The notes under the pieces were generated by a model. That model did not search any database and was not told where the DNA came from. It saw nothing but the letters and a program-made list of their open reading frames with translations. From Brevundimonas sp. PAMC22021 (GTDB lineage Bacteria > Pseudomonadota > Alphaproteobacteria > Caulobacterales > Caulobacteraceae): a stretch of DNA of 64,000 nucleotides. The DNA is taken from contig NZ_CP080376.1 of assembly GCF_019443405.1 (NCBI RefSeq), forward strand, positions 186,001 to 250,000, in the 5' to 3' direction. Of this stretch, positions 20,539 to 30,982 are shown in pieces (within the stretch, counting starts at the first letter, position 1; each line of letters starts with the position of its first letter). Made by a program: the position numbers and the translations under genes.

Positions 20539-21897
20539 TCAGCGCGACGGAGCGACGCGCCAGATCGTGTTTCCGACATCGTCCGCCACCAGCAGCGCGC
20601 CAGCCGCATCGAAGGCCACGCCCACCGGCCGCCCCATGGCCTTGCCTTCCGCGTTCAGAAAGCCGGTCAGGATGTCGCGCGGCGGACCTGCCGGCCGGCC
20701 GCCGGAGAAGGGCACGAAGATCACCTTGTAGCCCGTGCGCGGCGAGCGGTTCCACGATCCGTGCTGGCCGATGAAGACGCCGTCGCGCAGGGTCGCGGGC
20801 AGCAGCGATCCCTGGCTGAACGTGAGGCCCAGGGAGGCGGTGTGGGCGCCGAGCGCATAATCCGGGCGGAGGGCTCGCGCGACCATGGCCGGATCAGCGG
20901 GCGGGCGCCGATCGACGATCTGGCCCCAGTAGCTCCAGGGCCAGCCATAGAAGCCGCCGGGCTGCACCGCCGTCATATAGTCGGGGACAAGGTCGTGGCC
21001 GATCTCGTCGCGCTCGTTGACGGCGACCCACAACCGACCGTCCTGCGGGCTCCAGTCCATGCCGACCGGATTGCGAAGGCCCGAGGCGTAGACCCGACGC
21101 GCGCCCGTCTCCGGGTCGATCTCCAGGATGGCGGCGCGATCGACCTCTTCCTCCAGGCCGTATTCGCCGATGTTGGAGTTCGATCCGACCCCGACATAGA
21201 GGCGCGAGCCGCCCGGGCTGGCCACAAGGCTCTTGGTCCAGTGATGGTTGCGCCCGGCCGGCAGGTCCGCGACCTTGGTCGGGACGACGTCGATGCGGGT
21301 CTGCCCTGTACTGTAGGGGACCACGACCAGCGCATCGGCGTTGGCCACATAAAGACGATCGCCCACCAGCGCCATGCCGAACGGCGAGTGCAGGCCGGTC
21401 AGGAAGGGCGTCTTCAGTTCGGCCAGACCGTCGCCGTCGGCGTCGCGCAGCAGGGTGATGCGGTCGGGGCTGGGCACGCCCGCGCCGGCGCGATCCATGA
21501 CCTTGTCCATGATCCATTCGCGCAGGCCCCGCCGAACGGTCTGCGGCGGCGCGGGCTTGTTGGTCTCGGCGACCAGCACGTCGCCGTTCGGCAGCCGATA
21601 AAGCCAGCGGGGATGATCCAGCCCCTGCGCGAAGGCTTGGACGCGCAAGCCCTCGGCCGCTGCCGGAGCGCCGCCGGAGGGCCATCCGACCGCCGGCGCG
21701 ATCTTGATCGTCGGGATCAGCGCCTGTTGCGGCGGCGGCAACTGCGGATCGGACCCGAAGCCGGCGGTCACAGGCAGGCGCGACGGCCCCGCACAGGCGC
21801 CCAGCACAATCAGCGAAGCGACGGCGGCGAGGCGGGCGGCGAACATGGCGATCCTGTGAGCGGGCAAGGCCTGAGGGATCAAGGCGATCCGCTCCAT
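20539..21897 (-). CDS. PQQ-dependent sugar dehydrogenase-like lipoprotein (sorbosone dehydrogenase family)
   Basis: 452 residues if started at 21897, where AGAGGA lies upstream; ATG 21846 gives a shorter signal peptide. The signal ends with lipobox LGAC. The body is a six-bladed propeller: [76 protein letters not shown] and [14 protein letters not shown]. These match soluble glucose/sorbosone dehydrogenases, which use PQQ in the periplasm. PQQ biosynthesis genes are not in the window, and whether the cofactor residues are intact needs alignment. Confidence 0.88.
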   Translation of the reverse strand: MERIALIPQALPAHRIAMFAARLAAVASLIVLGACAGPSRLPVTAGFGSDPQLPPPQQALIPTIKIAPAVGWPSGGAPAAAEGLRVQAFAQGLDHPRWLYRLPNGDVLVAETNKPAPPQTVRRGLREWIMDKVMDRAGAGVPSPDRITLLRDADGDGLAELKTPFLTGLHSPFGMALVGDRLYVANADALVVVPYSTGQTRIDVVPTKVADLPAGRNHHWTKSLVASPGGSRLYVGVGSNSNIGEYGLEEEVDRAAILEIDPETGARRVYASGLRNPVGMDWSPQDGRLWVAVNERDEIGHDLVPDYMTAVQPGGFYGWPWSYWGQIVDRRPPADPAMVARALRPDYALGAHTASLGLTFSQGSLLPATLRDGVFIGQHGSWNRSPRTGYKVIFVPFSGGRPAGPPRDILTGFLNAEGKAMGRPVGVAFDAAGALLVADDVGNTIWRVAPSR

Positions 21898-21942
21898 CCT
21901 GTTCCTCTTGCGAGCGGGTCGCAAACGCCCCAACTTGTCGGC

Positions 21943-22230
21943 ATGACCATCTTGCACAGCCATGCCGAAGTTCCGACCGCCCACGCCAGCCGTTATCTCC
22001 AGCAGCTGGCCAAGCACTGGGCGCACAAATTCCCCGTGGAGTTCACGCCCGAGGCGGGCCGCATCGACCTGCCGATGGGCGTCTGCCGCATGACCGCGTT
22101 GGACAACAGTCTGCGCGTCGATCTGGACGGCGCCGAGGACGCCGACATGGCTCGATTCCGCCAGGTGGTGGCCGAGCATCTGCAGCGGTTCGGCCATCGC
22201 GAGACCCTGGCGTTCGATTGGCGAGACTGA
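21943..22230 (+). CDS. DUF2218 domain protein
   Basis: 95 residues. [30 protein letters not shown] followed by PMGVCRMTA and a C-terminal [16 protein letters not shown] is the DUF2218 pattern, a small cytosolic domain that often sits near siderophore or metal genes and has no assigned reaction. It is divergent from the sugar dehydrogenase, with only 45 bases between the starts. The reading frame extends far upstream but that is antisense shadow. Confidence 0.85.
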   Translation: MTILHSHAEVPTAHASRYLQQLAKHWAHKFPVEFTPEAGRIDLPMGVCRMTALDNSLRVDLDGAEDADMARFRQVVAEHLQRFGHRETLAFDWRD

Positions 22231-22306
22231 CGCCTTCCTCCCCTTGAGCTTGGCCGTGCAGCAGCCATATTCAGGCGCGCGGCGAAGTGTCGCTTAGGGG
22301 GCGACG

Positions 22307-23245
22307 ATGCCGGCGATCGAGATCGAGGGTCTGACCAAGACCTATGCGTCGGGCCTGCAGGCGCTGAAGCGCGTGGACCTGACCATCGAGAAGGGCGAAA
22401 TCTTCGCGCTGCTGGGGCCGAACGGGGCGGGCAAGACCACGCTGATCTCCATTGTTTGCGGCATCGTCACGGCCAGCACGGGCCGCGTGGTCGCCGACGG
22501 TCACGACATCCGCAAGGACTTCCGCCAGGCACGGACCAGGATCGGCCTGGTGCCGCAGGAACTGACCACGGACGCTTTTGAGACGGTGCTGGCCACCGTC
22601 ACCTTCAGCCGGGGCCTGTTCGGCAAGCCGGCGAACCCGGCCTTCATCGAGGGCGTGCTGAAGGACCTGTCGCTGTGGGACAAGCGCGACAGCAAGATCA
22701 TGACCCTGTCGGGCGGCATGAAGCGGCGGGTGATGATCGCCAAGGCGCTGAGCCACGAGCCGGACATCCTGTTCCTGGACGAACCGACGGCGGGCGTGGA
22801 CGTGGAGCTGCGACGCGACATGTGGGCCATGGTCCGGCGCCTGCGCGAACGCGGCGTCACCGTGATCCTGACCACCCACTACATCGAAGAGGCCGAGGAG
22901 ATGGCCGACCGGGTGGGCGTGATCCTGAAGGGCGAGCTGATCCTGGTGGAGGACAAGATCACCCTGATGAAGAAGCTGGGCAAGAAGACCCTGACGCTGA
23001 ACCTGGTCGAGCCGCTGGACGCCGTGCCGCCCGAACTGGCGCAATGGGACCTGAACCTGCGCAACGAAGGACAGGAGCTGGAGTACGCCTTTGACGCCCA
23101 GGCCGAGGACACGGGCGTGCCGGCCCTGATCCGTCGGCTGGAAGGTCTCGGCATTGCCTTCAAGGACCTGAACACCCGGCAGAGCTCGCTGGAGGACATC
23201 TTCGTCAGCCTTGTGCATGGCGACAAGACGGAGGCGGCGGCGTGA
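22307..23245 (+). CDS. ABC transporter ATP-binding protein (ABC-2 / drug-export type)
   Basis: 312 residues. Walker A is [13 protein letters not shown] (about residues 43-55), the signature is [15 protein letters not shown], Walker B is [12 protein letters not shown], and the switch histidine is in [16 protein letters not shown]-terminal extension of about 80 residues after the core is typical of ABC-2 exporters of the NodI/DrrA group. It pairs with the permease whose GTG start overlaps its stop by 4 bases. Confidence 0.93.
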   Translation: MPAIEIEGLTKTYASGLQALKRVDLTIEKGEIFALLGPNGAGKTTLISIVCGIVTASTGRVVADGHDIRKDFRQARTRIGLVPQELTTDAFETVLATVTFSRGLFGKPANPAFIEGVLKDLSLWDKRDSKIMTLSGGMKRRVMIAKALSHEPDILFLDEPTAGVDVELRRDMWAMVRRLRERGVTVILTTHYIEEAEEMADRVGVILKGELILVEDKITLMKKLGKKTLTLNLVEPLDAVPPELAQWDLNLRNEGQELEYAFDAQAEDTGVPALIRRLEGLGIAFKDLNTRQSSLEDIFVSLVHGDKTEAAA

Positions 23246-24012
23246 TCGGCTTCAATGGAAGAGGCGTCTGGGCGATCTATCGCTTCGAGATGGCGCGGGC
23301 GCTGCGGACCCTGTGGCAGAGCGTGGCGACGCCGGTGATCACCACGGCGCTGTATTTCGTGGTGTTCGGCTCGGCGATCGGCGGGCGGATGCAGGAGGTG
23401 GACGGCATCGCCTACGGCGCCTTCATCGTGCCCGGCCTGATCATGCTGAGCCTGTTCACCCAGTCGATCTTCAATGCCTCGTTCGGCATCTATTTCCCCA
23501 AGTTCACGGGGACCATCTACGAGATCCTGTCGGCGCCGGTGTCGTCGCTGGAGATCGTCATGGCCTATGTGGGCGCGGCGGCGACCAAGTCGGCGATCCT
23601 GGGGTTGGTCATCCTGGCCACAGCTGGGTTCTTCGTGCCGCTGCAGGTGCTGCACCCGGTGTGGATGCTGGGCTTCCTGATCCTGGTGTCGCTGACCTTC
23701 AGCCTGTTCGGCTTTATCATCGGCGTGTGGGCCAATGGGTTCGAGCAGCTGAACTTCATTCCCATGCTGATCGTGACGCCGCTTACGTTCCTGGGCGGGG
23801 CCTTCTACTCGATCGACATGCTGCCGCCGGCGTGGCGGGCGATCACCTTGTTCAACCCGGTCGTGTATCTGATCTCCGGCTTCCGCTGGACCTTCTACGG
23901 GCAGGGCGACGTGTCGATCGGCGTCAGCCTTCTGGCGACGCTGGGCTTCTTCGCCGTCTGCCTGGCGGTGGTGATGTGGATGTTCAAGACGGGCTATCGC
24001 CTCAAGGCGTGA
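23242..24012 (+). CDS. ABC-2 type transporter permease
   Basis: 256 residues from a GTG start that overlaps the ATPase stop. Six membrane segments can be traced, starting at [20 protein letters not shown], with the ABC-2 signature around [29 protein letters not shown] and a final helix [18 protein letters not shown]. The family exports polysaccharides, lipids or drugs; the substrate here is not readable. Confidence 0.93.
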   Translation: MIGFNGRGVWAIYRFEMARALRTLWQSVATPVITTALYFVVFGSAIGGRMQEVDGIAYGAFIVPGLIMLSLFTQSIFNASFGIYFPKFTGTIYEILSAPVSSLEIVMAYVGAAATKSAILGLVILATAGFFVPLQVLHPVWMLGFLILVSLTFSLFGFIIGVWANGFEQLNFIPMLIVTPLTFLGGAFYSIDMLPPAWRAITLFNPVVYLISGFRWTFYGQGDVSIGVSLLATLGFFAVCLAVVMWMFKTGYRLKA

Positions 24013-24056
24013 GCCCCGCCACGAAACCGGCCAGATCGCGCGCGAGTTGAAGCTCC

Positions 24057-25226
24057 ATGTCCGAAGACAAGCGTCCCCCGTCGTCCGAGCCCGAACCCTT
24101 TGCCCGCAAGTCGGTGCAGTGGGGACGCATGCCTCAGGCGACCTTTCATGCCGGACCCCTGCCTCAGCCCGCGCGCCAGCCGGGCCCGCCCGCCGGCTTC
24201 AAGCCGCTGACGCCGCCGAAGCCGCCCGAGCCGAGCCAGGCTCAAGCGCAGACCCAGCCGCGGCCGGCGCCGCCGACAGGCGCGCCTTCGCCTCGGCCAT
24301 CGGCTGGCGTGTTCGGCGGCTCACTGGTTCCGCAGAAGCGCCCGCAAGCGCCGACAAGCCTGCCGCCCGTCGCGGCTCCGCCCGCACCGCCCTCTCAGGG
24401 CGCCGCCGCACCCGATCTGCAGGTGCGGCCCCTGCCGGGCGCCCCCGCGTCGGCGTCCACGCCCTTGGCCACGGCCAAGCCGGCCCTGACGCCGGCGGCC
24501 AACACGCCCGTGCAGCCCTTGCCGCGCGCCCCGATCACCGCGCCGTCTGCGGGACCGGCGGTCCCGGCCGCGACCGGCGCAGCCCGGTCCGAACCTTCCG
24601 GCGCGGCTTCCAGGGCTCAGGCGGGCGCGGCTTCACCCGCAAGGCCGTTGTCAGAGACGATCGCGCCTGCTGTCACCCCCGTGTCGGCGCGCAAGCCGAC
24701 CAACGCCTCGCGCCTGCCGCTGTATGCGGGCGCGGCTGTCGCGGCCCTCCTGGTCATCGGCGGCGGCGTTTGGCTGGCGACGCGGACAGGCGCGCCCGAG
24801 CCCGTGGCCTCCAGCATCGCGCCGCCTGTCACGTCTTCGCCTGCCGTGACGCCGACCTTGCCGCCCGAGCCCGTAGCTGCGGATGAGGCGCCGGCCGTCG
24901 CGCAGAACCCGTCCAACGCGCCGGCGGCGACGCCTCGCCCTGCGACCGCTTCCGCGAACCCGCCTGCGGCCGATGTGCGCTCGCCGACGCCCGCGCCTGC
25001 GGCCGTCCCTACGCCTCGGCCCTCGCCCCCGGCGGCCTCCGGCACGACGCCGCGCGTCATTCAGCCGGCGCCGGAGGGGATCGTCACGCCGCCGATCATC
25101 GATCCGGTTCCGCCGCCGCCCGTGGTGACGGTCACGCCCGCGCCCACTCCGGCTCCGACCGCCGCGCGGCCGCAAAGCAGCGACCCGAACGCGCCGGTGG
25201 TCACGCGGCCTCAGCCGCTGGACTGA
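24057..25226 (+). CDS. Proline/alanine-rich single-pass membrane protein
   Basis: 389 residues. Residues 1-210 and 245-389 are Pro/Ala-rich and look disordered. One hydrophobic segment (about 222-241, YAGAAVAALLVIGGGVWLA) is a plausible transmembrane helix with an arginine-containing flank. The cytoplasmic N-half begins MSEDKRPPSSEPEPFARKSVQWGRMP. The layout resembles envelope-spanning TonB-like or cell-division-associated linkers, but no terminal domain is recognisable, so I do not assign a function. It follows the ABC permease by 44 bases and could belong to that operon. Confidence 0.6.
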   Translation: MSEDKRPPSSEPEPFARKSVQWGRMPQATFHAGPLPQPARQPGPPAGFKPLTPPKPPEPSQAQAQTQPRPAPPTGAPSPRPSAGVFGGSLVPQKRPQAPTSLPPVAAPPAPPSQGAAAPDLQVRPLPGAPASASTPLATAKPALTPAANTPVQPLPRAPITAPSAGPAVPAATGAARSEPSGAASRAQAGAASPARPLSETIAPAVTPVSARKPTNASRLPLYAGAAVAALLVIGGGVWLATRTGAPEPVASSIAPPVTSSPAVTPTLPPEPVAADEAPAVAQNPSNAPAATPRPATASANPPAADVRSPTPAPAAVPTPRPSPPAASGTTPRVIQPAPEGIVTPPIIDPVPPPPVVTVTPAPTPAPTAARPQSSDPNAPVVTRPQPLD

Positions 25227-25235
25227 TCCGGCCGT

Positions 25236-25613
25236 TCAGGCGGTGCGGATCACCCCGCCCGAAGCCTGCACCGGCCAGGGTGTCAGCCGCCCGCCGGCGC
25301 ACGGTCCGCCGGTGCAGGCGCCGGAGAGGGGATCGAACACCGCCCCGTGCCACCCGCACAGGATCAGCGACCCGTCGGGCGTCAGATAGCGGTCCAGCTC
25401 AACCGCCAGAGGGAAGCCTGCGTGCGGGCAGCGATCGACCCAGCCGGCGACCTGTCCGTCCTTGTGCACCACGAAGCCGTGGAAATAGGCCTCGCCGATC
25501 TGCAGCACGAAGCCGCGCGAGCCGGGGTCGGCGATGTCGCTCTCGGCGCACAGGGCGACGCCCGGCGGCGTTTTCCAGACCCGAGCGCGTTCGGCGGGGA
25601 CCGCTTCGCTCAC
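25236..25613 (-). CDS. Rieske [2Fe-2S] domain protein
   Basis: 125 residues. The two cluster-binding motifs are CPHAGF and, later, [20 protein letters not shown], giving the ligand pattern C-x-H and C-x2-H, although they are in unusual spacing and order: CPHAG comes first and CGWHG second, as in the family. No membrane segment is present, so it is a soluble ferredoxin-like electron carrier or an oxygenase component. Its ATG overlaps the gpsA stop by 4 bases, so it is translated as the last gene of tsaD-gpsA. Confidence 0.88.
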   Translation of the reverse strand: MSEAVPAERARVWKTPPGVALCAESDIADPGSRGFVLQIGEAYFHGFVVHKDGQVAGWVDRCPHAGFPLAVELDRYLTPDGSLILCGWHGAVFDPLSGACTGGPCAGGRLTPWPVQASGGVIRTA

Positions 25614-26608
25614 GCGCGCTCGGCCTTGAGGGGGCGGGACAGCAGGGCTTCGATCGCCGCATCCACGGTGGTTTCGCCGGCCAGAAGGGCGGCGGTGGTC
25701 GTGGCGATCGGCATGTCGATGTCGAGACGGCCGACGAGTTCCCGCACCGCCGGCGCGCTCTCATAGCCTTCCGCCACAGTGCGCTTGCCGGCCAGCGCCT
25801 GCTGTACCGTTTGGCCCTGACCCAGCGCCAGGCCGAGGCTCATGTTGCGCGACTGCGGGCTGGAGCAGGTCAGCACCAGGTCGCCCAAACCGCACAGGCC
25901 GTTCACCGTCTCGGCCTCTCCGCCCAGCGCCACGCACAGGCGGGTCATCTCCGCAAAGCCCCGCGTGATCAGGGCGGCGTGGGCGCTGCGGCCCAGCTGT
26001 CGGCCCTCCACCACGCCGCAGGCGATGGCGAGCACGTTCTTCAGGGCCCCGCCGGCCTCGGCGCCGACGATGTCGGTGGCCAGATAGGGCCGGAAACCCG
26101 GCGCCGACAGGGTGTTCAGCAGGGCCTCGCCCAGCTCCGCGTCGGCGCAGGCCAGGGTCACGGCCGTCGGCAGGCCGCGCGACACCTCGCCCGCGAAGCT
26201 GGGACCCGACAGAACGGCGGCGGGCGCATCCGGCAGGGTCTCGGCCAGCACCTCGGTCATCAGCTTCAGCGAGCCGCGCTCCACCCCCTTGGAACAGAGG
26301 ACAACAGGCACGCCCGCGCGGTGGGCGGGAGCGAAGGCGGTAAGAGTGGCGCGCATGTGCTGCGCCGGGGGCACGGCCAGGATCAGGTCGCAGTCCGACA
26401 GATCCGCCATGTCGGCGGTGAAGCGCATCTCGGGAGCCAGCGACACGCCGGGCAGATAGGGTTCGTTCAGCCGCGTCTCGCGCATCGCCTCGACCAGGGC
26501 CGGCTCGCGCGCCTGCAGCAGGGTGTCGAGGCCCGCGCGCACGCAGACCTGGGCCAGGGCGGTTCCCCAGGCGCCGGCGCCGATCACTCCGACCGTGCGA
26601 AAGCTCAT
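25610..26608 (-). CDS. gpsA: NAD(P)H-dependent glycerol-3-phosphate dehydrogenase
   Basis: 332 residues from ATG 26608 ([20 protein letters not shown]), where the dinucleotide motif GAGAWGT sits at residues 9-15; a longer frame upstream lacks support. [17 protein letters not shown], and [16 protein letters not shown] are the GpsA signatures. The enzyme makes sn-glycerol-3-phosphate for phospholipids. It lies 23 bases after tsaD, the same order as in Caulobacter. Confidence 0.96.
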   Translation of the reverse strand: MSFRTVGVIGAGAWGTALAQVCVRAGLDTLLQAREPALVEAMRETRLNEPYLPGVSLAPEMRFTADMADLSDCDLILAVPPAQHMRATLTAFAPAHRAGVPVVLCSKGVERGSLKLMTEVLAETLPDAPAAVLSGPSFAGEVSRGLPTAVTLACADAELGEALLNTLSAPGFRPYLATDIVGAEAGGALKNVLAIACGVVEGRQLGRSAHAALITRGFAEMTRLCVALGGEAETVNGLCGLGDLVLTCSSPQSRNMSLGLALGQGQTVQQALAGKRTVAEGYESAPAVRELVGRLDIDMPIATTTAALLAGETTVDAAIEALLSRPLKAERA

Positions 26609-26631
26609 GCCGTCTCCTGATGCTGGCCGGG

Positions 26632-27819
26632 TCACGCCTTGGCGCCCTTGCGGCCGGGCCGGTGCGAAGGATCGGACAGGGCGCGCGCCTCGTCCAGCGG
26701 CCATCGCGGACGCGCCGGCGCATCGATGTCCGACGTCAGCCCCAGCGCCAGCCGCTCGGCCCCCGCCAGCGCGATCATGGCGGCGTTGTCGGTGCAGTAG
26801 GCCATGGGCGGCGCCAGGAAGTCGAAGCCAAGCCGCGCCGCCACGCCTTCCAGCGTCGCGCGGATCGTCCTGTTCGCCGCCACACCGCCCGCCACCACAA
26901 ACAGCTTTCCGCTTCCTAACGCCTCGCGCGCGGCGCTCGGCTGCTTGAGGACCTCAAACCGTTCCGCATAGGCCTGCATCGCCCGCTCGGACCGCTCCGC
27001 CAGCTGCCGGGCGATGGCGGCCTGGACGGCAGCGGCGAGATCGGCCTTGTCGCGGTCCGTTTCGCAGGTCTGGGCGATGCGGAAGGCGGCGGTCTTCAGC
27101 CCGGAGAAAGAGAAGTCGCAATCCTTGCGGCCGAGCAGGGCGCGCGGCAGTTCGTAGCGCGCCGGATCTCCCGACGCCGCCAGCCGCTCCAGCGCCGGCC
27201 CGCCCGGATAGCCGAGACCCAGCGCCTTGGCGATCTTGTCGAACGCCTCGCCCGCCGCATCGTCGATGGTGGCGCCCAGCCGCGAGACCTCGCCGATCCC
27301 GCGCACCTCCAGGAGCTGGCAGTGCCCGCCCGAGACCAGCAGCAGCAGGAAGGGATAGGCGATCTCCGCCCCCAGCCGCGCCGACACCGCATGGCCCTCC
27401 AGGTGGTTGACCGCGATCAGCGGCAGGCCGCGCGCCAGGCTGACGGCCTTGCCGAACCCCAGCCCCACCATGACCCCGCCGACCAGCCCCGGCCCCGCGG
27501 TCGCGGCCACGCCGTCCAGCCCCTCGTATCCCAGGCCCGCCTGATCCATCGCCCGGCGGGTGACGCCGGCGATCATCTCGACGTGGCTGCGGGCCGCGAT
27601 CTCGGGCACCACACCGCCGTAGGCCGCATGGTCGTCGATCTGGCTGTGCACCACGGACGACAGCACCTCGGCTCGCCCGCCCTTGTCACTGCGCGTCAGG
27701 CGCACGACGGAGGCTGCGGTCTCGTCGCAGCTGGTCTCCAGCCCCAGCACGGTCAGGGGGCGGACGGTCTGCGCCGTTGCCGCCCGCGCGTCGCTGCTAT
27801 AGTCCGCGTGCAACTCCAT
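26632..27819 (-). CDS. tsaD: tRNA N6-threonylcarbamoyladenosine transferase TsaD
   Basis: 395 residues from ATG 27819; a start about 18 codons later ([19 protein letters not shown]) would match the family better. The metal-binding HxxxH appears in [12 protein letters not shown], with [12 protein letters not shown] and [14 protein letters not shown] for the ATPase-like fold. It transfers the threonylcarbamoyl group to A37 of ANN-reading tRNAs, with TsaB/E/C elsewhere. It diverges from hemC, the two starts being 41 bases apart, so they share one short control region. Confidence 0.95.
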   Translation of the reverse strand: MELHADYSSDARAATAQTVRPLTVLGLETSCDETAASVVRLTRSDKGGRAEVLSSVVHSQIDDHAAYGGVVPEIAARSHVEMIAGVTRRAMDQAGLGYEGLDGVAATAGPGLVGGVMVGLGFGKAVSLARGLPLIAVNHLEGHAVSARLGAEIAYPFLLLLVSGGHCQLLEVRGIGEVSRLGATIDDAAGEAFDKIAKALGLGYPGGPALERLAASGDPARYELPRALLGRKDCDFSFSGLKTAAFRIAQTCETDRDKADLAAAVQAAIARQLAERSERAMQAYAERFEVLKQPSAAREALGSGKLFVVAGGVAANRTIRATLEGVAARLGFDFLAPPMAYCTDNAAMIALAGAERLALGLTSDIDAPARPRWPLDEARALSDPSHRPGRKGAKA

Positions 27820-27860
27820 GGGGTCGAGGTAGCGGCCCGCCTGCTCGCGCGCAACGTCCT

Positions 27861-28826
27861 ATGACCTTCCCCCTCCGCATCGGCACCCGGCGATCCCGGC
27901 TGGCGCTGGCCCAGTCCGGCATGATGCAGCGCGCGATCGCTCGGGCTCTGGGCGTGCCGGACGATGAAGTCGAGACGGCCGTGCCGCTGGTCGAGATCGT
28001 CACCACCGGCGACCGGGTGCAGGATCGCCGCCTGCTGGAGATCGGCGGCAAGGCGCTGTTCACCAAGGAGATCGAGGAGGCGCTGCTGGACGGCCGCGTT
28101 GACCTGGCCGTGCATTCGATGAAGGACGTTCCGGCCGACCAGCCGGAGGGCCTGTGCGTCGCCGCCGTGCCAGAACGCGAGGACGCCCGCGACGCCTTTG
28201 TCAGCACCCGCTTCGAGACGTTCGACGATCTGCCGGCCGGCGCCCGCGTCGGCACCGCCAGCCTCAGACGCCAGGCCCAGGCGCTGGCGCAGCGACCGGA
28301 CCTCAAGATCGAGATGCTGCGCGGCAATGTCGATACCCGCCTGCGGCGCGAGGCCGAGGGGGACTTCGACGCCATCTTTCTGGCCTGTTCGGGGCTGAAC
28401 CGGCTGGGCTTCTCGGCCGCGATCCGAGAGCCGCTGTCGCTGGACCGCTTCCTGCCGGCGCCAGGGCAGGGGGCGCTGGCGCTGCAGACCCGCGCCGAGG
28501 ATCGAAACAGCGCCTGGGCCGCCGCGCTGAACCACGCCCCCACCGCCCTGACGGTCGCCGCCGAACGCGGCGCCATGCGCACGCTCGAGGGCTCGTGCCG
28601 CACCGCCATCGGCGCTCACGGAACCCTGGGCGAGGGGCACATGCGGCTGACGGTCGAGATGCTGAGCCCCGACGGCTCGGCCCGCTGGCGCCGCTCGGGC
28701 GAACTGTTCGACGTCTCGGCCGAGGATGCGGAACAGGCCGCCTGCCGCCTGGGCGAACAGCTGGGCGCCGAGGTCAAGGCCATGGCCGGCGACCAGCAGG
28801 TCGATCCTTCCACCCTGGACGGATGA
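27861..28826 (+). CDS. hemC: Hydroxymethylbilane synthase (porphobilinogen deaminase)
   Basis: 321 residues from ATG 27861. LRIGTRRSRLALAQ at the N-terminus, MKDVPADQPEG, a GTASLRRQAQ substrate-binding motif, and EGSCRTAIGAH containing the cysteine that carries the dipyrromethane cofactor are all present. It condenses four porphobilinogens in haem biosynthesis. Its stop overlaps the hemD start (ATGA), so the two are translationally coupled. Confidence 0.96.
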   Translation: MTFPLRIGTRRSRLALAQSGMMQRAIARALGVPDDEVETAVPLVEIVTTGDRVQDRRLLEIGGKALFTKEIEEALLDGRVDLAVHSMKDVPADQPEGLCVAAVPEREDARDAFVSTRFETFDDLPAGARVGTASLRRQAQALAQRPDLKIEMLRGNVDTRLRREAEGDFDAIFLACSGLNRLGFSAAIREPLSLDRFLPAPGQGALALQTRAEDRNSAWAAALNHAPTALTVAAERGAMRTLEGSCRTAIGAHGTLGEGHMRLTVEMLSPDGSARWRRSGELFDVSAEDAEQAACRLGEQLGAEVKAMAGDQQVDPSTLDG

Positions 28827-29512
28827 GCCCGGAGGCGCCCCGCGTCTGGGTCACGCGCGCCGAGCCGGGCGCAGGCCGAACGGCCGCCCGGCTGCGGGAG
28901 CTCGGCTGCCAGCCGATCGTCGCGCCGGTGCTGAAGATCGAGCGGATCAACGGGGTGCCGATCGACCTCGACGGCGTCGCCGCCCTCGCCTTCACCAGCA
29001 TCAACGGCGTCTCGGCCTTTGCGGCCCTCAGCAACCGTCGGGACCGGCCCGCCTTCTGCGTCGGCGACGCCACCGCCGAGGCGGCGCGGCAGGTCGGGTT
29101 CGCAGACGTCTGCTCGGCTTCCGGCGACGTGGAGGCGCTCGGCCGGCTGATCGCCGCGGCCGAACTGCCGGGCATGGTGCTGGCCCCCGGCGCCGAGCAG
29201 CCGGCCGGCGACCTCGGGGCCTACGTCGGAGGCTCAACCCCGGTCCGTCGCCTGGTCGTCTATCGCACGATCGAAACGTCCGTCGCGCCGCCCTCATGCG
29301 ACGCCGTGCTGATCCATTCGCCCCGCGCGGGCTGCGTCCTGCGCCCGCTGATCGAGGCTATGCCTGAAAGGCCGTTCGCCGTCGCCATCTCCCCAGCCGC
29401 CGCCCGCCCGCTCGCCGACCTCCTCTCCTGCGCCATCGCCGACCGCCCCGACGAGACGGCCCTGCTCGCCGCCTTGCTGGCGACCCTTGGCAAGCCGCTC
29501 CCGCCCGTATAA
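28823..29512 (+). CDS. hemD: Uroporphyrinogen-III synthase
   Basis: 229 residues. The sequence is variable, as is usual for HemD, but VWVTRAEPGAGRTAARLRELG at the start, LAFTSINGVSAFA, and VLIHSPRAG fit the fold of two Rossmann-like lobes. The position directly after hemC, with a 4-base overlap, is strong support. It closes hydroxymethylbilane to uroporphyrinogen III. Confidence 0.9.
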   Translation: MSPEAPRVWVTRAEPGAGRTAARLRELGCQPIVAPVLKIERINGVPIDLDGVAALAFTSINGVSAFAALSNRRDRPAFCVGDATAEAARQVGFADVCSASGDVEALGRLIAAAELPGMVLAPGAEQPAGDLGAYVGGSTPVRRLVVYRTIETSVAPPSCDAVLIHSPRAGCVLRPLIEAMPERPFAVAISPAAARPLADLLSCAIADRPDETALLAALLATLGKPLPPV

Positions 29513-29550
29513 AGAGCCCCTCTCGCGCGGGTCCCGACCCGCCGCACCGG

Positions 29551-29626
29551 GCCGCTTTAGCTCAGCCGGTAGAGCACCTCATTCGTAATGAGGGGGTCGC
29601 GTGTTCGAGTCACGCAAGCGGCACCA
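29551..29626 (+). tRNA. tRNA-Thr (anticodon CGT)
   Basis: Acceptor GCCGCTT / AAGCGGC, D arm GCTC-GAGC, anticodon stem CCTCA / TGAGG with loop TTCGTAA (anticodon CGT), T arm GCGTG-TTCGAGT-CACGC and encoded CCA (29624-29626) form a complete cloverleaf. It reads ACG codons. Confidence 0.96.
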
Positions 29627-29713
29627 CCTTTTTCCTGAAGACATGATTCGCCGGCGGGGCGTGCGTCGGCGCGCGTGGCGAACGCTCGGGCGCCGCGATC
29701 CTGCGTCTGCGAC

Positions 29714-29740
29714 TTGAAGATATAAGCATATCTTTATATG
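29714..29740 (+). promoter_or_regulatory. Overlapping AT-rich palindromes in the metK promoter region
   Basis: AAGATAT and ATATCTT pair around AAGC (29717-29734), and CATAT and ATATG pair around CTTT (29727-29740); the two palindromes overlap by 8 bases. They lie 33-56 bases before metK in a 65% G+C background and overlap a possible -35/-10 pair (TTGAAG 29714, TATATG 29735). In several proteobacteria the ArsR-family SAH sensor SahR controls methionine-cycle genes through AT-rich palindromes, so this is a candidate site; the family match is from memory. Confidence 0.5.
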
Positions 29741-29772
29741 TCTTTCCGCCTGATCGCTGACAGGAGCCTTCC

Positions 29773-30975
<1,203 letters not shown>

Positions 30976-30982
30976 TCGCGGC

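Noticed and set aside
29627..29772. SAM or SAH riboswitch before metK
   Set aside because: No conserved riboswitch core; only short AT palindromes.
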